Assembly: GCA_947488175.1 (NCBI GenBank)
Contig: CANKYO010000001.1
Coordinates: 248,001 to 312,000, forward strand
Origin: an uncultured Paracoccaceae bacterium
GTDB lineage: Bacteria; Pseudomonadota; Alphaproteobacteria; Rhodobacterales; Rhodobacteraceae
Reading direction: 5' to 3'
DNA length: 64,000 nucleotides
The translations under genes were made by a program, and so were the position numbers. Shown piece by piece: positions 28,030 through 36,081 of this stretch (position 1 is its first letter; the number at the start of each line of letters is the position of its first letter). Under the pieces are notes generated by a model. The model had not been told where the DNA came from, searched no databases, and saw only the letters and a program-made list of their open reading frames with translations.

Positions 28030-28422
28030 CTAGGATGCGCCCCCTTCGACCTGATCGGCCAGCGCCTCGGCCCGCGCAGCAATTTCGGCCAGCGTATCGG
28101 TGACCTCTGCGGGCACCACCGGAACCTCGACGCGCTCGGGCGCAGGCGCGGGTTGCGCCTGCATCGTCTCAATCTGCGCGCGCATCTTGGCGGATTCTGC
28201 TTCGGCTTCGCGCACCTTGTCCTCAAGACCAGCGGTCTTGTCAGCCAGCATCAGACCCGCCATCAGCAGCATCCGCGCCTCCGGCATCCGGCCGATCTGT
28301 TCAGACAAATGCGCGGCCTCGGCATCCAGCATGGCGGCCGCCGAATGCAGGAAATGCTCCTCGCCATCCTGACAGGCCACTTCAAAGCTGCGGCCACCAA
28401 TCGCTATCTCAACCTGCGGCAT
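28030..28422 (-). CDS. zapA: Cell division protein ZapA
   Basis: ZapA binds FtsZ and promotes Z-ring assembly. The 130-residue protein has the ZapA N-terminus (PQVEIAIGGRSFEVACQDGEEHFL) and the MLLMAGLMLADK helix, then a longer C-terminal coiled-coil and Pro-rich tail than E. coli ZapA (109 residues). It overlaps the upstream coiled-coil gene by 14 nt, suggesting joint translation. The stop lies inside a GC hairpin that may end transcription. Confidence 0.9.
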   Translation of the reverse strand: MPQVEIAIGGRSFEVACQDGEEHFLHSAAAMLDAEAAHLSEQIGRMPEARMLLMAGLMLADKTAGLEDKVREAEAESAKMRAQIETMQAQPAPAPERVEVPVVPAEVTDTLAEIAARAEALADQVEGGAS

Positions 28423-28873
28423 GGGATGTCTCCTCGATCAGGGGGGTCAGTTCGGCCAGAATGGCATCCACCTCAGCGGCATCGGCAGACCGTTGGGCCT
28501 GCAAAGCTTCCACTTCTGCAGCGACGGCCTGATCCAGCAGTTCCGGGGCCAGCCCCTTGGTCACAGCCTCGCGCAACTGGGTATTCATTTCGCGCATCTG
28601 CGCGTTTGATGCCCGCAGGCGCTGCAATTCCGCATCCAGCTTGGCCATTTGCGCCTTCTGCGCCTCAACCCGCTCGGTCAATGACGCCACCTGGGTATCC
28701 TGCCGCTCTTTCAGCGCGCGAACACGCTCCACCAGCTCGGCATTGGCCGCACGTTCCTTTTCCAGCGCTTCGGTCAGGTCCGTCTGGGGCGCACCACCGC
28801 GCGCCTCCATACCCTGCCTGATCCGGTCCAGCGCCGCCGTAATCCGGCTTTCCAATGCACTAATGTCACTCAT
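28409..28873 (-). CDS. Coiled-coil protein upstream of zapA
   Basis: A 154-residue protein made almost wholly of heptad-like charged helices (ALEKERAANAELVERVRALK and following), without signal peptide or membrane segment. I do not recognise a family beyond its recurrent position before zapA in Rhodobacterales. A divisome scaffold role, analogous to ZapB in E. coli, is an inference from coiled-coil character and the 14-nt overlap with zapA. The start at 28873 follows GGACGG and is preferred to one six codons earlier. Confidence 0.7.
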   Translation of the reverse strand: MSDISALESRITAALDRIRQGMEARGGAPQTDLTEALEKERAANAELVERVRALKERQDTQVASLTERVEAQKAQMAKLDAELQRLRASNAQMREMNTQLREAVTKGLAPELLDQAVAAEVEALQAQRSADAAEVDAILAELTPLIEETSHAAG

Positions 28874-29125
28874 CCGCCCGTCCTTTCGCACCCCGGTACC
28901 CCGGGGCCATGCAACGCTGCGGTCTGCCCCCGCCTGCGTCGAAAATGATCCGGCAAAGCCGAATCGTGCCTCTTTACCGGTAGCCTAAGCCATCCGCCAA
29001 AGGCCCGCAAACGCAGAGGCGGCAAGAAAATGAACAGCTTAGCCCGCATGCTTGATCTCGCGGGGGGGCCTGATATGAGGCAGGGCAAGCCAAAAGATCA
29101 TCTTTGTAAACAGGAACCTACCCCC

Positions 29126-31144
29126 TTGGATATTGCAGCCCTGCGCACCGCCCACCCCGATCACTGGAAGAAAGCCACCGCGATCCGCACCCTGACGCTG
29201 GATGCGGTCGCTGCCGCAAATTCCGGCCATTCCGGCATGCCCATGGGCATGGCCGATGTCGCCACGGTCCTTTTTGAAAAACATCTGAACTTCGACCCCA
29301 AGACACCGGACTGGCCCGACCGCGACCGGTTCATCCTGTCGGCGGGTCACGGCTCCATGCTGCTTTACTCCCTGATGTACCTGACCGGCTACGAAGACAT
29401 GCCGCTGCAACAGATCAAGGATTTCCGCCAATGGGGCGCGCGCACCGCTGGCCACCCCGAATACGGGCATGCCCGCGGGATCGAGACCACCACCGGCCCG
29501 CTGGGCCAAGGCATCGCCAATTCGGTTGGCTTTGCCATTGCCGAGGAAATCCAGCGCGCCACTTGGGGCAAGAAAATCGTCGACCATTACACCTATGTCA
29601 TGGCCGGTGACGGCTGCCTGATGGAAGGTGTCAGCCACGAAGCCATCGGTCTGGCCGGCATGCAGAAACTCGGCCATCTGATCGTCTTCTTCGACAACAA
29701 CAACATCACCATCGACGGCACCGTCGATATGGCCGACATCACCGATCAGCCGCAGCGGTTCGAGGCAGCAGGCTGGCACGTCCAATCCATCGACGGGCAC
29801 GACCCCGCCGCTATCGACGCCGCCATCATCGCGGCCAAGAAAGACGCACGGCCCTCCATGATCGCCTGCAAGACCCATATCGCTTTGGGTCACGCCGCAC
29901 AGGATACGTCCAAGGGGCACGGCGCCTTGACTGACAAAGTACATCTCAAGGCCGCGAAAGAAGCCTACGGCGCCCCCATGGGCGACTTCGAAGTCGACCC
30001 GGATGTCAAAAAACAGTGGGAAGCCATCGGCGCACGGGGCGAAGCAACCCGCAAAGACTGGGAACAGCGCTTCGCCAGCCTCTCCGCCACCAAACAGGCC
30101 GAATTCAACCGGACCTACGCGGGCGAAGCACCGAAAAAACTCAGCGCCACCATCCGCGCCCTGAAAAAGCAGGTCACCGAAGGATTGCCAAAGGTCGCAA
30201 CCCGCAAATCCTCCGAAATGGTGCTCGAAGTGATCAATCCGATCATGAAGGAAACCATCGGCGGCTCGGCTGACCTTACCGGCTCCAACAACACCAAAAC
30301 CAGTGATCTTGGCGTCTTTACCCCCGCCAGCCGCAAGGGCCGCTACATTTATTACGGCGTGCGCGAACACGGCATGGCGGCGGCCATGAACGGCATGGCG
30401 CTGCATGGCGGCACCAAACCCTACGGCGGCACCTTCATGTGCTTCACCGACTACGCGCGCGGGGCGATGCGGCTGTCGGCACTCATGGGCGTGCCGGTGA
30501 CCTATGTTATGACCCATGACAGTATCGGCCTTGGCGAAGACGGGCCAACCCACCAGCCGGTCGAACACCTCGCCATGCTGCGCGCCACACCAAACGTGAA
30601 TGTCATTCGGCCTGCCGATACGGTCGAAACAGCCGAAGCATGGGAACTGGCACTGACCTCACAGAAAACCCCAACCGTGCTCAGCCTGACCCGTCAGGGC
30701 CTTCCCACAGTGCGCAAAGACCACAAGACGAAAAACCTGACGGCCCAGGGCGCCTATGTCCTCGCCGATGCCGAAGGCAAAAGGCAGGCGATCCTGCTCG
30801 CCACCGGCTCCGAAGTCAGCGTCGCCCTCGCCGCCCGCGATCTGCTGGAGGCCGAAGGAATCGGCACGCGTGTCGTCTCCATGCCATGCTGGGAACTGTT
30901 CGAAGAACAGGACGAAAGCTACCGCAAACGCGTCCTGCCCGCAGGGCCGGTAAGGGTCGCGATCGAAGCCGGAATCCGCTTTGGCTGGGACCGCTGGTTA
31001 TTTGGCGAACGCGGCAAGCGCGAAAAATCCGGCTTCATCGGCATGCACGGTTTCGGCGCCTCTGCCCCGGCCGAGCGCCTCTTCGAAGAATTCGGGATCA
31101 CGGCACAAGACACGGCTGACAAGGTCAAGTCCCTGATCAAATAA
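29126..31144 (+). CDS. tkt: Transketolase
   Basis: Thiamine-diphosphate enzyme of the pentose phosphate and Calvin pathways. The protein of about 672 residues shows [41 protein letters not shown], the ThDP motif [13 protein letters not shown]...NNITIDG, and the C-terminal [13 protein letters not shown] and [16 protein letters not shown] motifs. No good ATG is found at the expected N-terminus. The TTG at 29126 gives the family start (M)[13 protein letters not shown] and has AGGA about 10 nt upstream, so I chose it; in-frame ATGs at 29075 and 29030 are alternatives. A terminator follows. It is followed downstream by gap, consistent with central carbon metabolism. Confidence 0.9.
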   Translation: MDIAALRTAHPDHWKKATAIRTLTLDAVAAANSGHSGMPMGMADVATVLFEKHLNFDPKTPDWPDRDRFILSAGHGSMLLYSLMYLTGYEDMPLQQIKDFRQWGARTAGHPEYGHARGIETTTGPLGQGIANSVGFAIAEEIQRATWGKKIVDHYTYVMAGDGCLMEGVSHEAIGLAGMQKLGHLIVFFDNNNITIDGTVDMADITDQPQRFEAAGWHVQSIDGHDPAAIDAAIIAAKKDARPSMIACKTHIALGHAAQDTSKGHGALTDKVHLKAAKEAYGAPMGDFEVDPDVKKQWEAIGARGEATRKDWEQRFASLSATKQAEFNRTYAGEAPKKLSATIRALKKQVTEGLPKVATRKSSEMVLEVINPIMKETIGGSADLTGSNNTKTSDLGVFTPASRKGRYIYYGVREHGMAAAMNGMALHGGTKPYGGTFMCFTDYARGAMRLSALMGVPVTYVMTHDSIGLGEDGPTHQPVEHLAMLRATPNVNVIRPADTVETAEAWELALTSQKTPTVLSLTRQGLPTVRKDHKTKNLTAQGAYVLADAEGKRQAILLATGSEVSVALAARDLLEAEGIGTRVVSMPCWELFEEQDESYRKRVLPAGPVRVAIEAGIRFGWDRWLFGERGKREKSGFIGMHGFGASAPAERLFEEFGITAQDTADKVKSLIK

Positions 31145-31148
31145 CAAC

Positions 31149-31178
31149 AAAAGGCGACGGTTAGTCCCGTCGCCTTTT
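31149..31178. terminator. Bidirectional terminator between tkt and the BLUF gene
   Basis: AAAAGGCGACGG-TTAGTC-CCGTCGCCTTTT: a 12-bp stem with a T-run on the plus side and an A-run that serves as a T-run on the minus side. It lies between two convergent genes. Confidence 0.88.
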
Positions 31179-31196
31179 CTTCGGATGCCCGATTAT

Positions 31197-31523
31197 TCAG
31201 GCTTTCATTGCATTGATGACTTCACCGAAATCCAGATCGCTCACACGCTTCATAGTCCAATCTGTGAAATAGCGGCTCTCGATCTGCTTTTCATCCAATA
31301 TCTTGAACCCGCCATGGCGCGGATCCTTCTCAATCGTCTTAATCAATTCACGGACAACAGGCTCTTCGCCTTCAAGGACCTGGCAGAAATTCCGGCCATT
31401 ATAAGCCAGAGCACCTGTCACGCCGCGATCGGCATTGGCCTTTTGTGACTGGGCCACTATCGCCTCGACGCCATCATCACCTAAATCCGCGTGGGCGGTG
31501 CTGAAATAAAGTATTCTGATCAT
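31197..31523 (-). CDS. BLUF-domain blue-light sensor
   Basis: A 108-residue stand-alone BLUF protein, which binds FAD and senses blue light. Key positions are present: Tyr6 (ILYFS), Asn30, Gln48 (NFCQVLEG), and Trp89/Met91 (DWTMK) near the end; the DPRH segment at 67-70 is also typical. There is no effector domain, so output must go through a partner protein, as with short BLUF proteins such as BlrB. No partner gene is obvious next to it. A TTAA-N7-TAAA near-CtrA pattern lies upstream at 31574-31588. Confidence 0.92.
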   Translation of the reverse strand: MIRILYFSTAHADLGDDGVEAIVAQSQKANADRGVTGALAYNGRNFCQVLEGEEPVVRELIKTIEKDPRHGGFKILDEKQIESRYFTDWTMKRVSDLDFGEVINAMKA

Positions 31524-31806
31524 CTCAATTCCTTCACTGCATGATGTGGCAGAATGTCTCAGTTAGGATCAGGTTAAGAAATTGTAAACGGCAACTTGGC
31601 GGTTCCTGTGTCCTATGACATAGCAATCCGGATTGACCATACGTTACCCGCCAACGGTGCGGTTCTGTCCTGACAGGGCATATCAACAAATCCCAGCCAT
31701 CGGCGTTTATCCGCCGACGGCCGGACCGGCACCGGTTTTCGCTATCCCTGCCCCGCCAACTCTACGAGAATCGCAAACATAATAAATATCTCAAAGAGAT
31801 AGTGAC

Positions 31807-32379
31807 ATGAGCAGGCATTCAAACAGGCGCATTTCTGGCTTTATTCTTGTGCTTACGCTGCTGGCCAGCTGTAACACCGCGTTGGAAAGGCGAACGATCA
31901 GCGGCCCAGATATTGCGCCTGCCCCGGTCTCGGATATCGACAGCTATGCACAACGCTTCCTGAATGCCTTGCAGCCAAGATCCTTTGCAGAATCGCGCGA
32001 GTATTGCGGGTTCTTTGTCGCCAACCGGGACGGCCAGGTCGTGGGCACCGCACCACGGGCAGGCACTGCCGACAGTTGCGTCGCCGGCTTCATCCCCGCC
32101 AATGCGATTGCCAGCTATCACACCCATGGCGGCTATCTGCCCAACTACTTCAACGAAGTTCCCTCCATCAGTGATGCGGTCAGCGCGATGGACGTTGAAC
32201 TGGACGATTACGTCAGCACGCCAGGCGGACGATTCTGGCGGGTTGACGGAGACACCGGAACAGCCATCACGCTCTGCGGGCGCGGATGTCTGGCGCAAGA
32301 TCCGATCTTCCGGCCTGATCCGCGCAACCCGATTGCGGTCCGCTATACGCTGGATCAGCTACGCGCACTGCAAAGCTAG
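31807..32379 (+). CDS. DUF4329-domain lipoprotein
   Basis: A 190-residue protein with a lipoprotein signal (LTLLASC, Cys near residue 22). The soluble part contains YHTHGGYLPNYF and NEVPSISDAVSAM, which match the DUF4329 family; the HTHG motif recalls JAB/MPN-type metal sites but catalysis is unproven. Four Cys residues lie in the mature region. DUF4329 occurs at the ends of secreted and toxin-like proteins, but here it is a short stand-alone lipoprotein. It precedes gap by 137 nt containing operator-like sites. Confidence 0.75.
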   Translation: MSRHSNRRISGFILVLTLLASCNTALERRTISGPDIAPAPVSDIDSYAQRFLNALQPRSFAESREYCGFFVANRDGQVVGTAPRAGTADSCVAGFIPANAIASYHTHGGYLPNYFNEVPSISDAVSAMDVELDDYVSTPGGRFWRVDGDTGTAITLCGRGCLAQDPIFRPDPRNPIAVRYTLDQLRALQS

Positions 32380-32384
32380 GATCG

Positions 32385-32430
32385 TGTTAGCGACAACGGT
32401 TAGCGCAACCAGCCGACTTTAACGCTAACA
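32385..32430 (+). promoter_or_regulatory. Cluster of three GTTAGCG-type half-palindromes before gap
   Basis: Three related sites are seen: TGTTAGCGACAACG (32385-32398), GGTTAGCGCAACCA (32398-32411) and CTTTAACGCTAACA (32417-32430). All fit variants of TGTTAGC-GCTAACA. A near-perfect version lies before the second gap gene (39942-39959), so a common repressor is likely. From memory, the LacI-family regulator CceR of Rhodobacter controls central carbon genes through similar palindromes; this is not verified. Confidence 0.55.
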
Positions 32431-32516
32431 TGCTGACAATACGGCACTTTAACCGTGGCATGCCCCGCTGCGTAGCCCTATAGCTGGCGTCAAACAAAAG
32501 GCGTGAGGGATCAGGC

Positions 32517-33518
32517 ATGACAGTCACAATCGGGATCAACGGCTTCGGCCGCATCGGGCGCTGCACCTTGGCACATATCACCGAGGCCGCGCGCAACGAC
32601 GTGCAGGTCATCAAAATAAACGCTACCGGCCCGATCGAAACCAATGCCCACCTCCTGAAATACGACAGCATCCATGGACGCTTCGGCAACCCCGTGACCG
32701 TCAAGGGCAACAGCCTCGACCTCGGGCGCGGTCCGATTGACGTCATGGCCACCTACGACCCGGCGGAGCTTGACTGGGACGGGGTCGATGTCGTGCTCGA
32801 ATGCACCGGCAAATTCAACGACGGCACACAATCGGCCATCCATCTCGACCGGGGTGCCAAAAAGGTCCTCATCTCCGCCCCCGCGAAAAACGTCGACCGC
32901 ACGGTCGTCTATGGCGTGAACCACCGGGACCTGATCGCGACCGAACGGATGGTGTCCAACGGCTCCTGCACCACCAACTGCCTCGCCCCACTGGCAAAAG
33001 TCCTGAACGACGCCATCGGCATCGAACGGGGCATCATGACCACAATCCACAGCTACACCGGCGATCAGCCCACGCTGGACCGGCGGCACAATGACCTCTA
33101 CCGCGCCCGCGCGGCCGCCATGGCGATGATCCCCACATCAACCGGCGCCGCCAAGGCACTGGGCGAGGTGCTGCCGGAACTCGCCGGTAAACTCGACGGC
33201 ACCGCGATCCGGGTGCCCACCCCCAATGTCAGCGCGGTCGACCTGACATTCGAAGCCGGCAAATCCGTCACCGTCGAAGATGTAAACGCTGTCGTCGCAG
33301 AGGCCGCATCCGGCTACATGGGCATGGTCATGGCCTACGACGCCGAAGCCAAGGTCAGCATCGACTTCAACCACACCACACAAAGCTGCATCTTCGCCCC
33401 TGACCAGACCAAGGTCGTCGGCGGCAAAACCGTCCGCGTCCTCGCCTGGTACGACAACGAATGGGGCTTCTCCGCGCGCATGGCCGACGTCGCCGGCGCA
33501 ATGGGGCGGCTGCACTAG
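32517..33518 (+). CDS. gap: Glyceraldehyde-3-phosphate dehydrogenase, type I (first copy)
   Basis: A 333-residue enzyme of glycolysis/gluconeogenesis. NAD-binding start [13 protein letters not shown], catalytic Cys in SNGSCTTNCLAP (near 151) and the C-terminal [12 protein letters not shown] are all present. It is about the same length as the second copy at 39982-40983, but the two differ clearly in sequence; both keep the catalytic core. In related genomes the two gap genes lie close together; here they are separated by a foreign-looking island. AGGGA precedes the ATG. Confidence 0.95.
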   Translation: MTVTIGINGFGRIGRCTLAHITEAARNDVQVIKINATGPIETNAHLLKYDSIHGRFGNPVTVKGNSLDLGRGPIDVMATYDPAELDWDGVDVVLECTGKFNDGTQSAIHLDRGAKKVLISAPAKNVDRTVVYGVNHRDLIATERMVSNGSCTTNCLAPLAKVLNDAIGIERGIMTTIHSYTGDQPTLDRRHNDLYRARAAAMAMIPTSTGAAKALGEVLPELAGKLDGTAIRVPTPNVSAVDLTFEAGKSVTVEDVNAVVAEAASGYMGMVMAYDAEAKVSIDFNHTTQSCIFAPDQTKVVGGKTVRVLAWYDNEWGFSARMADVAGAMGRLH

Positions 33519-33808
33519 CGCCGAACATCCGGTGGGCACGGGGGACCATACCAATGACCCCACATCAATCCAAAGAAGCGGCTAACGGCAGTTTCGAGCC
33601 CAGACCTACCATTTTCTGCGCAACGACGAACGACGGCCTTTCAAGCAGCTTTCTTGAAACACATCGATTGAAGGAGGATATGGATCAAATGTTGCAAGGG
33701 AGGGTTTTGAGGGACACGCCGATCCACTATTCATAAGTGGTGTGCAAACTGGCGCGCCTCTCACAAACGATCGTTTTGGAGTCGAAAAACAGTGCCCTTG
33801 CGTGAACG
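33519..33808. other. Intergenic stretch at the left edge of the island
   Basis: These 290 bases hold no convincing gene. A Shine-Dalgarno-like AAGGAGG followed by an ATG at 33680 opens only a very short reading frame ending at 33736. Base composition falls from GC-rich to more AT-rich across it, so the island boundary is probably here. No direct repeat or integrase is visible. Confidence 0.5.
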
Positions 33809-34348
33809 CTAACTAGCATCGGGTAGGTTAATAGTCCGCAAACCAAACCTGCGTTGAGAACAGGCCGTGTCGATACAAATCTGAGAAATCCAAATCATCC
33901 CATCATTGAACGCAACCCCATCAGCGTTGATGAAGAGTTTTGAACCGTCCTCATCCAAAATTGTGCTTACTACTTCCGCGGAAAACAAATATCGACGACA
34001 CTCCTCGAACTGCTTTAGTGTCGAAAGCGGAATGAAGCGACCACCGGGACGGAGATCCATCGGGTCAGTTGATAACGAGCGAACCATTGAAAGCTCAGCC
34101 AGCGAAAATGCGTTTTTGAGCTCAGCTACGAACGCCAAAAACTCAACTGGATCATATCCAAGTTCAGCTAGTCGGTCTCTTTGCTCGCTTGACAAAGCTA
34201 GGCCGGTCACGGGTAGAGGCGTCTGCGCCAGCGCATAGGTCGCGAACCCCACCGAGCCCGATAAAGCCACAAGCCCGCCTAACCCGAGCTTCAAGAGACT
34301 TCTTCTGCTGCAAGTTTGCATTCGAGAAAAGGAGTATGTCATTTTCAT
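33809..34348 (-). CDS. Small Tat-type secreted protein of the island operon
   Basis: A 179-residue protein with a twin-arginine signal: SRRSLLKLGLGG at residues 14-25, a hydrophobic stretch and a cleavage-like AYALAQT site slightly beyond 40. The mature part is about 135 residues with no domain I recognise; it contains two Cys near its C-terminus (CIDTAC). Tat export implies folding or cofactor binding before transport. It is the last gene of the operon, 4 nt after the ATP-grasp gene. Alternative starts at the third or tenth residue are possible. Role unknown. Confidence 0.7.
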   Translation of the reverse strand: MKMTYSFSRMQTCSRRSLLKLGLGGLVALSGSVGFATYALAQTPLPVTGLALSSEQRDRLAELGYDPVEFLAFVAELKNAFSLAELSMVRSLSTDPMDLRPGGRFIPLSTLKQFEECRRYLFSAEVVSTILDEDGSKLFINADGVAFNDGMIWISQICIDTACSQRRFGLRTINLPDAS

Positions 34349-34352
34349 AACC

Positions 34353-35363
34353 TCAGTATATCAAATCCGGACGCCTGCTTTCATCTAGAAATATTTCTCC
34401 CACTCTAAGTCCATCGCTTTCTTCAGGGCTCTGAAACCGGTTGAACCTCCCACGCGCCAGCAGGTCCGCAAGCGAATTGGCAATCTTCCCGTCAATTTTG
34501 TTATCATAATAGTCAAATCCGGGAGATGGATTAACTTCCAAAAGACAAAGCTCACCGCCCGCGTCTGTTATGAAATCGAATCCAGCGAAAGCCAGGTCGT
34601 ACTCAACACAAAAATCTACGCACATAGACTCAAGACGCTTGGGAAAACTCTCAGCCAACTCAATAATCACTTCGTGTCCTTCCCGCTCAGCATAGCGATA
34701 GTCCACAACTGGGCTATTTATGCGAACTACATGCACCTCATCGTCTACAACGTGAGCCCTGAACTCAGGTGCACCGGCCCGTTCCTGAAACAGTGAGGGC
34801 GCGGACCTAAGACCAGACAAGCGCCAAAAATCTCCGCTTCCAAACGAGCTGGCTCTTGTACGAGTGCCAGAAACACCTTTCGTCACGAACATGCTAGGTC
34901 GCTCAAGCACGTCGGAAATGCTGCTCTCAGTAGTGGCGCAAACGTACTTTAGTGTTCTAAAGCCAAATTCATTAATTTCGCAAAGCTGAAGTAACTTTGA
35001 TGAGTTAGATATACCGGAAAGAGGCCGATTGACTACTAGTTGGTGTGTGGTTTGCAGGAATCCGTATAATTCGGAAATAATTATGCTTTTGGCTCGATGC
35101 CTTTCATCGTGTACGTTGTGCCCAAGCGATGGCCAAAACCGAAAATAAATTGACTTGTATTGCGCCAGATCTATCTGCGACCCTCCTGACTGTAGGACGA
35201 TAGTCTCAGAACTCATCTCACAGGCAACATCCTGATTGTTTTCAAATTCGTAAGTGGAAAAAAAATCATAATCGGCTCCCATCTCTGCAAGCTTTTTCCG
35301 CACTTTCGTGGTGGCCCCATCTTTCTTAGAACCGAGGACAAGAATTTTCTCATGTTCATGCAA
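34353..35363 (-). CDS. ATP-grasp ligase of the island operon
   Basis: A 336-residue ATP-grasp enzyme. The N-terminal pre-grasp domain (ILVLGSKKDGATTKVRKKL; IYFRFWPSLGHN near 72-83; VVNRP at 110-114 before SSKLLQL) resembles those of graspetide/MvdD-type peptide maturases. The catalytic part has Lys162 (FVTKGVSGT), the hinge LFQERAG (191-197), Arg202, Asp264 and the metal-binding ELCLLEVNPSPGF (Glu276, Asn278). Such enzymes activate a carboxylate as acyl-phosphate and join it to an amine or hydroxyl. The start is TTG at 35363, supported by a strong AAGGAG 8 nt upstream; there is no in-frame ATG nearby. It overlaps the preceding gene by 8 nt. The likely target is the Lys/Asp/Glu-rich repeat protein two genes upstream (inference). 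Confidence 0.82.
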   Translation of the reverse strand: MHEHEKILVLGSKKDGATTKVRKKLAEMGADYDFFSTYEFENNQDVACEMSSETIVLQSGGSQIDLAQYKSIYFRFWPSLGHNVHDERHRAKSIIISELYGFLQTTHQLVVNRPLSGISNSSKLLQLCEINEFGFRTLKYVCATTESSISDVLERPSMFVTKGVSGTRTRASSFGSGDFWRLSGLRSAPSLFQERAGAPEFRAHVVDDEVHVVRINSPVVDYRYAEREGHEVIIELAESFPKRLESMCVDFCVEYDLAFAGFDFITDAGGELCLLEVNPSPGFDYYDNKIDGKIANSLADLLARGRFNRFQSPEESDGLRVGEIFLDESRRPDLIY

Positions 35364-36081
35364 GACCGAGACTCCTTGCTAACAATTTCGAAGCAGTTTC
35401 GACAGAGAATGCGCTTGAGAACTCGCACGAAACCCGCGTCAGTCTAATACCTTCAGCTAAGTCGATTTCAAATATGAGGAATTGCAAGCCAAGCTCCCAA
35501 ATGAAGCGCTTCGCTCCATTAGCGAATTCAGCTAGGTCTGGAGACTCAATTGGCGCGCCAGATGACAGGCAGAAATCACAATGCGACACAAATACAGTGA
35601 ATTTTGCGATCTCCATAGCCTCAACCGAGGTATTTTCTTCGTCTATGCGGACCTTTGATGGTGTGAGCTCCATCCCGAGGTACTGCGCAACTTGACGTTT
35701 CGCGGTAGAGCCTTGAATGAAAGATCGTGAATTGCCGATAATCGCATGATTGACCACAACGCTTTGCATTTTGTGTATGTAGAGCGAAATTACAGCATCC
35801 CACTCAGCTTGAACGAAGTTCGCCTCTTTTTCTTGTCGTGCGAAAAATTCAAAATGTCGTGGACGACCTGAATAGAAAACAATATCTGCGCTGCGAAGAG
35901 TTCGACCTGACACGACTAAATCATAGTCACAGTCTCTAGCATGGAACCCGTCGACTTGGGACGCATCACTAAAAAACACGATGTCTCGGAATATTGTGCC
36001 AATGATTTCTCGCTGCCTCAAACATACACCGCCTCCAGAGTCTATAACAACAGCAAACTGGGGGCTCACATCATACCCCAT
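35356..36081 (-). CDS. ATP-grasp-related protein, apparently lacking the catalytic half
   Basis: A 241-residue protein whose layout parallels the first half of the neighbouring ATP-grasp enzyme: a Rossmann-like N-terminus (FAVVIDSGG), ADIVFYSGRPRHFEFFARQE where the partner has IYFRFWPSLG, VVNHAIIGNSRSF where the partner has VVNRPLSGISNSS, then STAKRQVAQYLGMELTPSKV. The sequence stops before any ExN metal motif. It may be a non-catalytic partner or substrate-recognition subunit, as in paired systems, or a shortened duplicate. The ATG at 36081 gives a 16-nt overlap with the repeat gene; a GTG at 36069 gives a classic 4-nt GTGA overlap and a better GGGG ribosome site, and may be the true start. 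Confidence 0.6.
   Translation of the reverse strand: MGYDVSPQFAVVIDSGGGVCLRQREIIGTIFRDIVFFSDASQVDGFHARDCDYDLVVSGRTLRSADIVFYSGRPRHFEFFARQEKEANFVQAEWDAVISLYIHKMQSVVVNHAIIGNSRSFIQGSTAKRQVAQYLGMELTPSKVRIDEENTSVEAMEIAKFTVFVSHCDFCLSSGAPIESPDLAEFANGAKRFIWELGLQFLIFEIDLAEGIRLTRVSCEFSSAFSVETASKLLARSLGLA

Noticed and set aside
29039..30568. 509-codon minus-strand frame opposite transketolase
   Set aside because: Antisense shadow of a GC-rich gene; no domain, and tkt is certain on the other strand.
31574..31588. TTAA-N7-TAAA as a CtrA site before the BLUF gene
   Set aside because: Only a near match to TTAA-N7-TTAA; such strings occur by chance in AT-richer intergenic DNA, so it is not listed as a feature.
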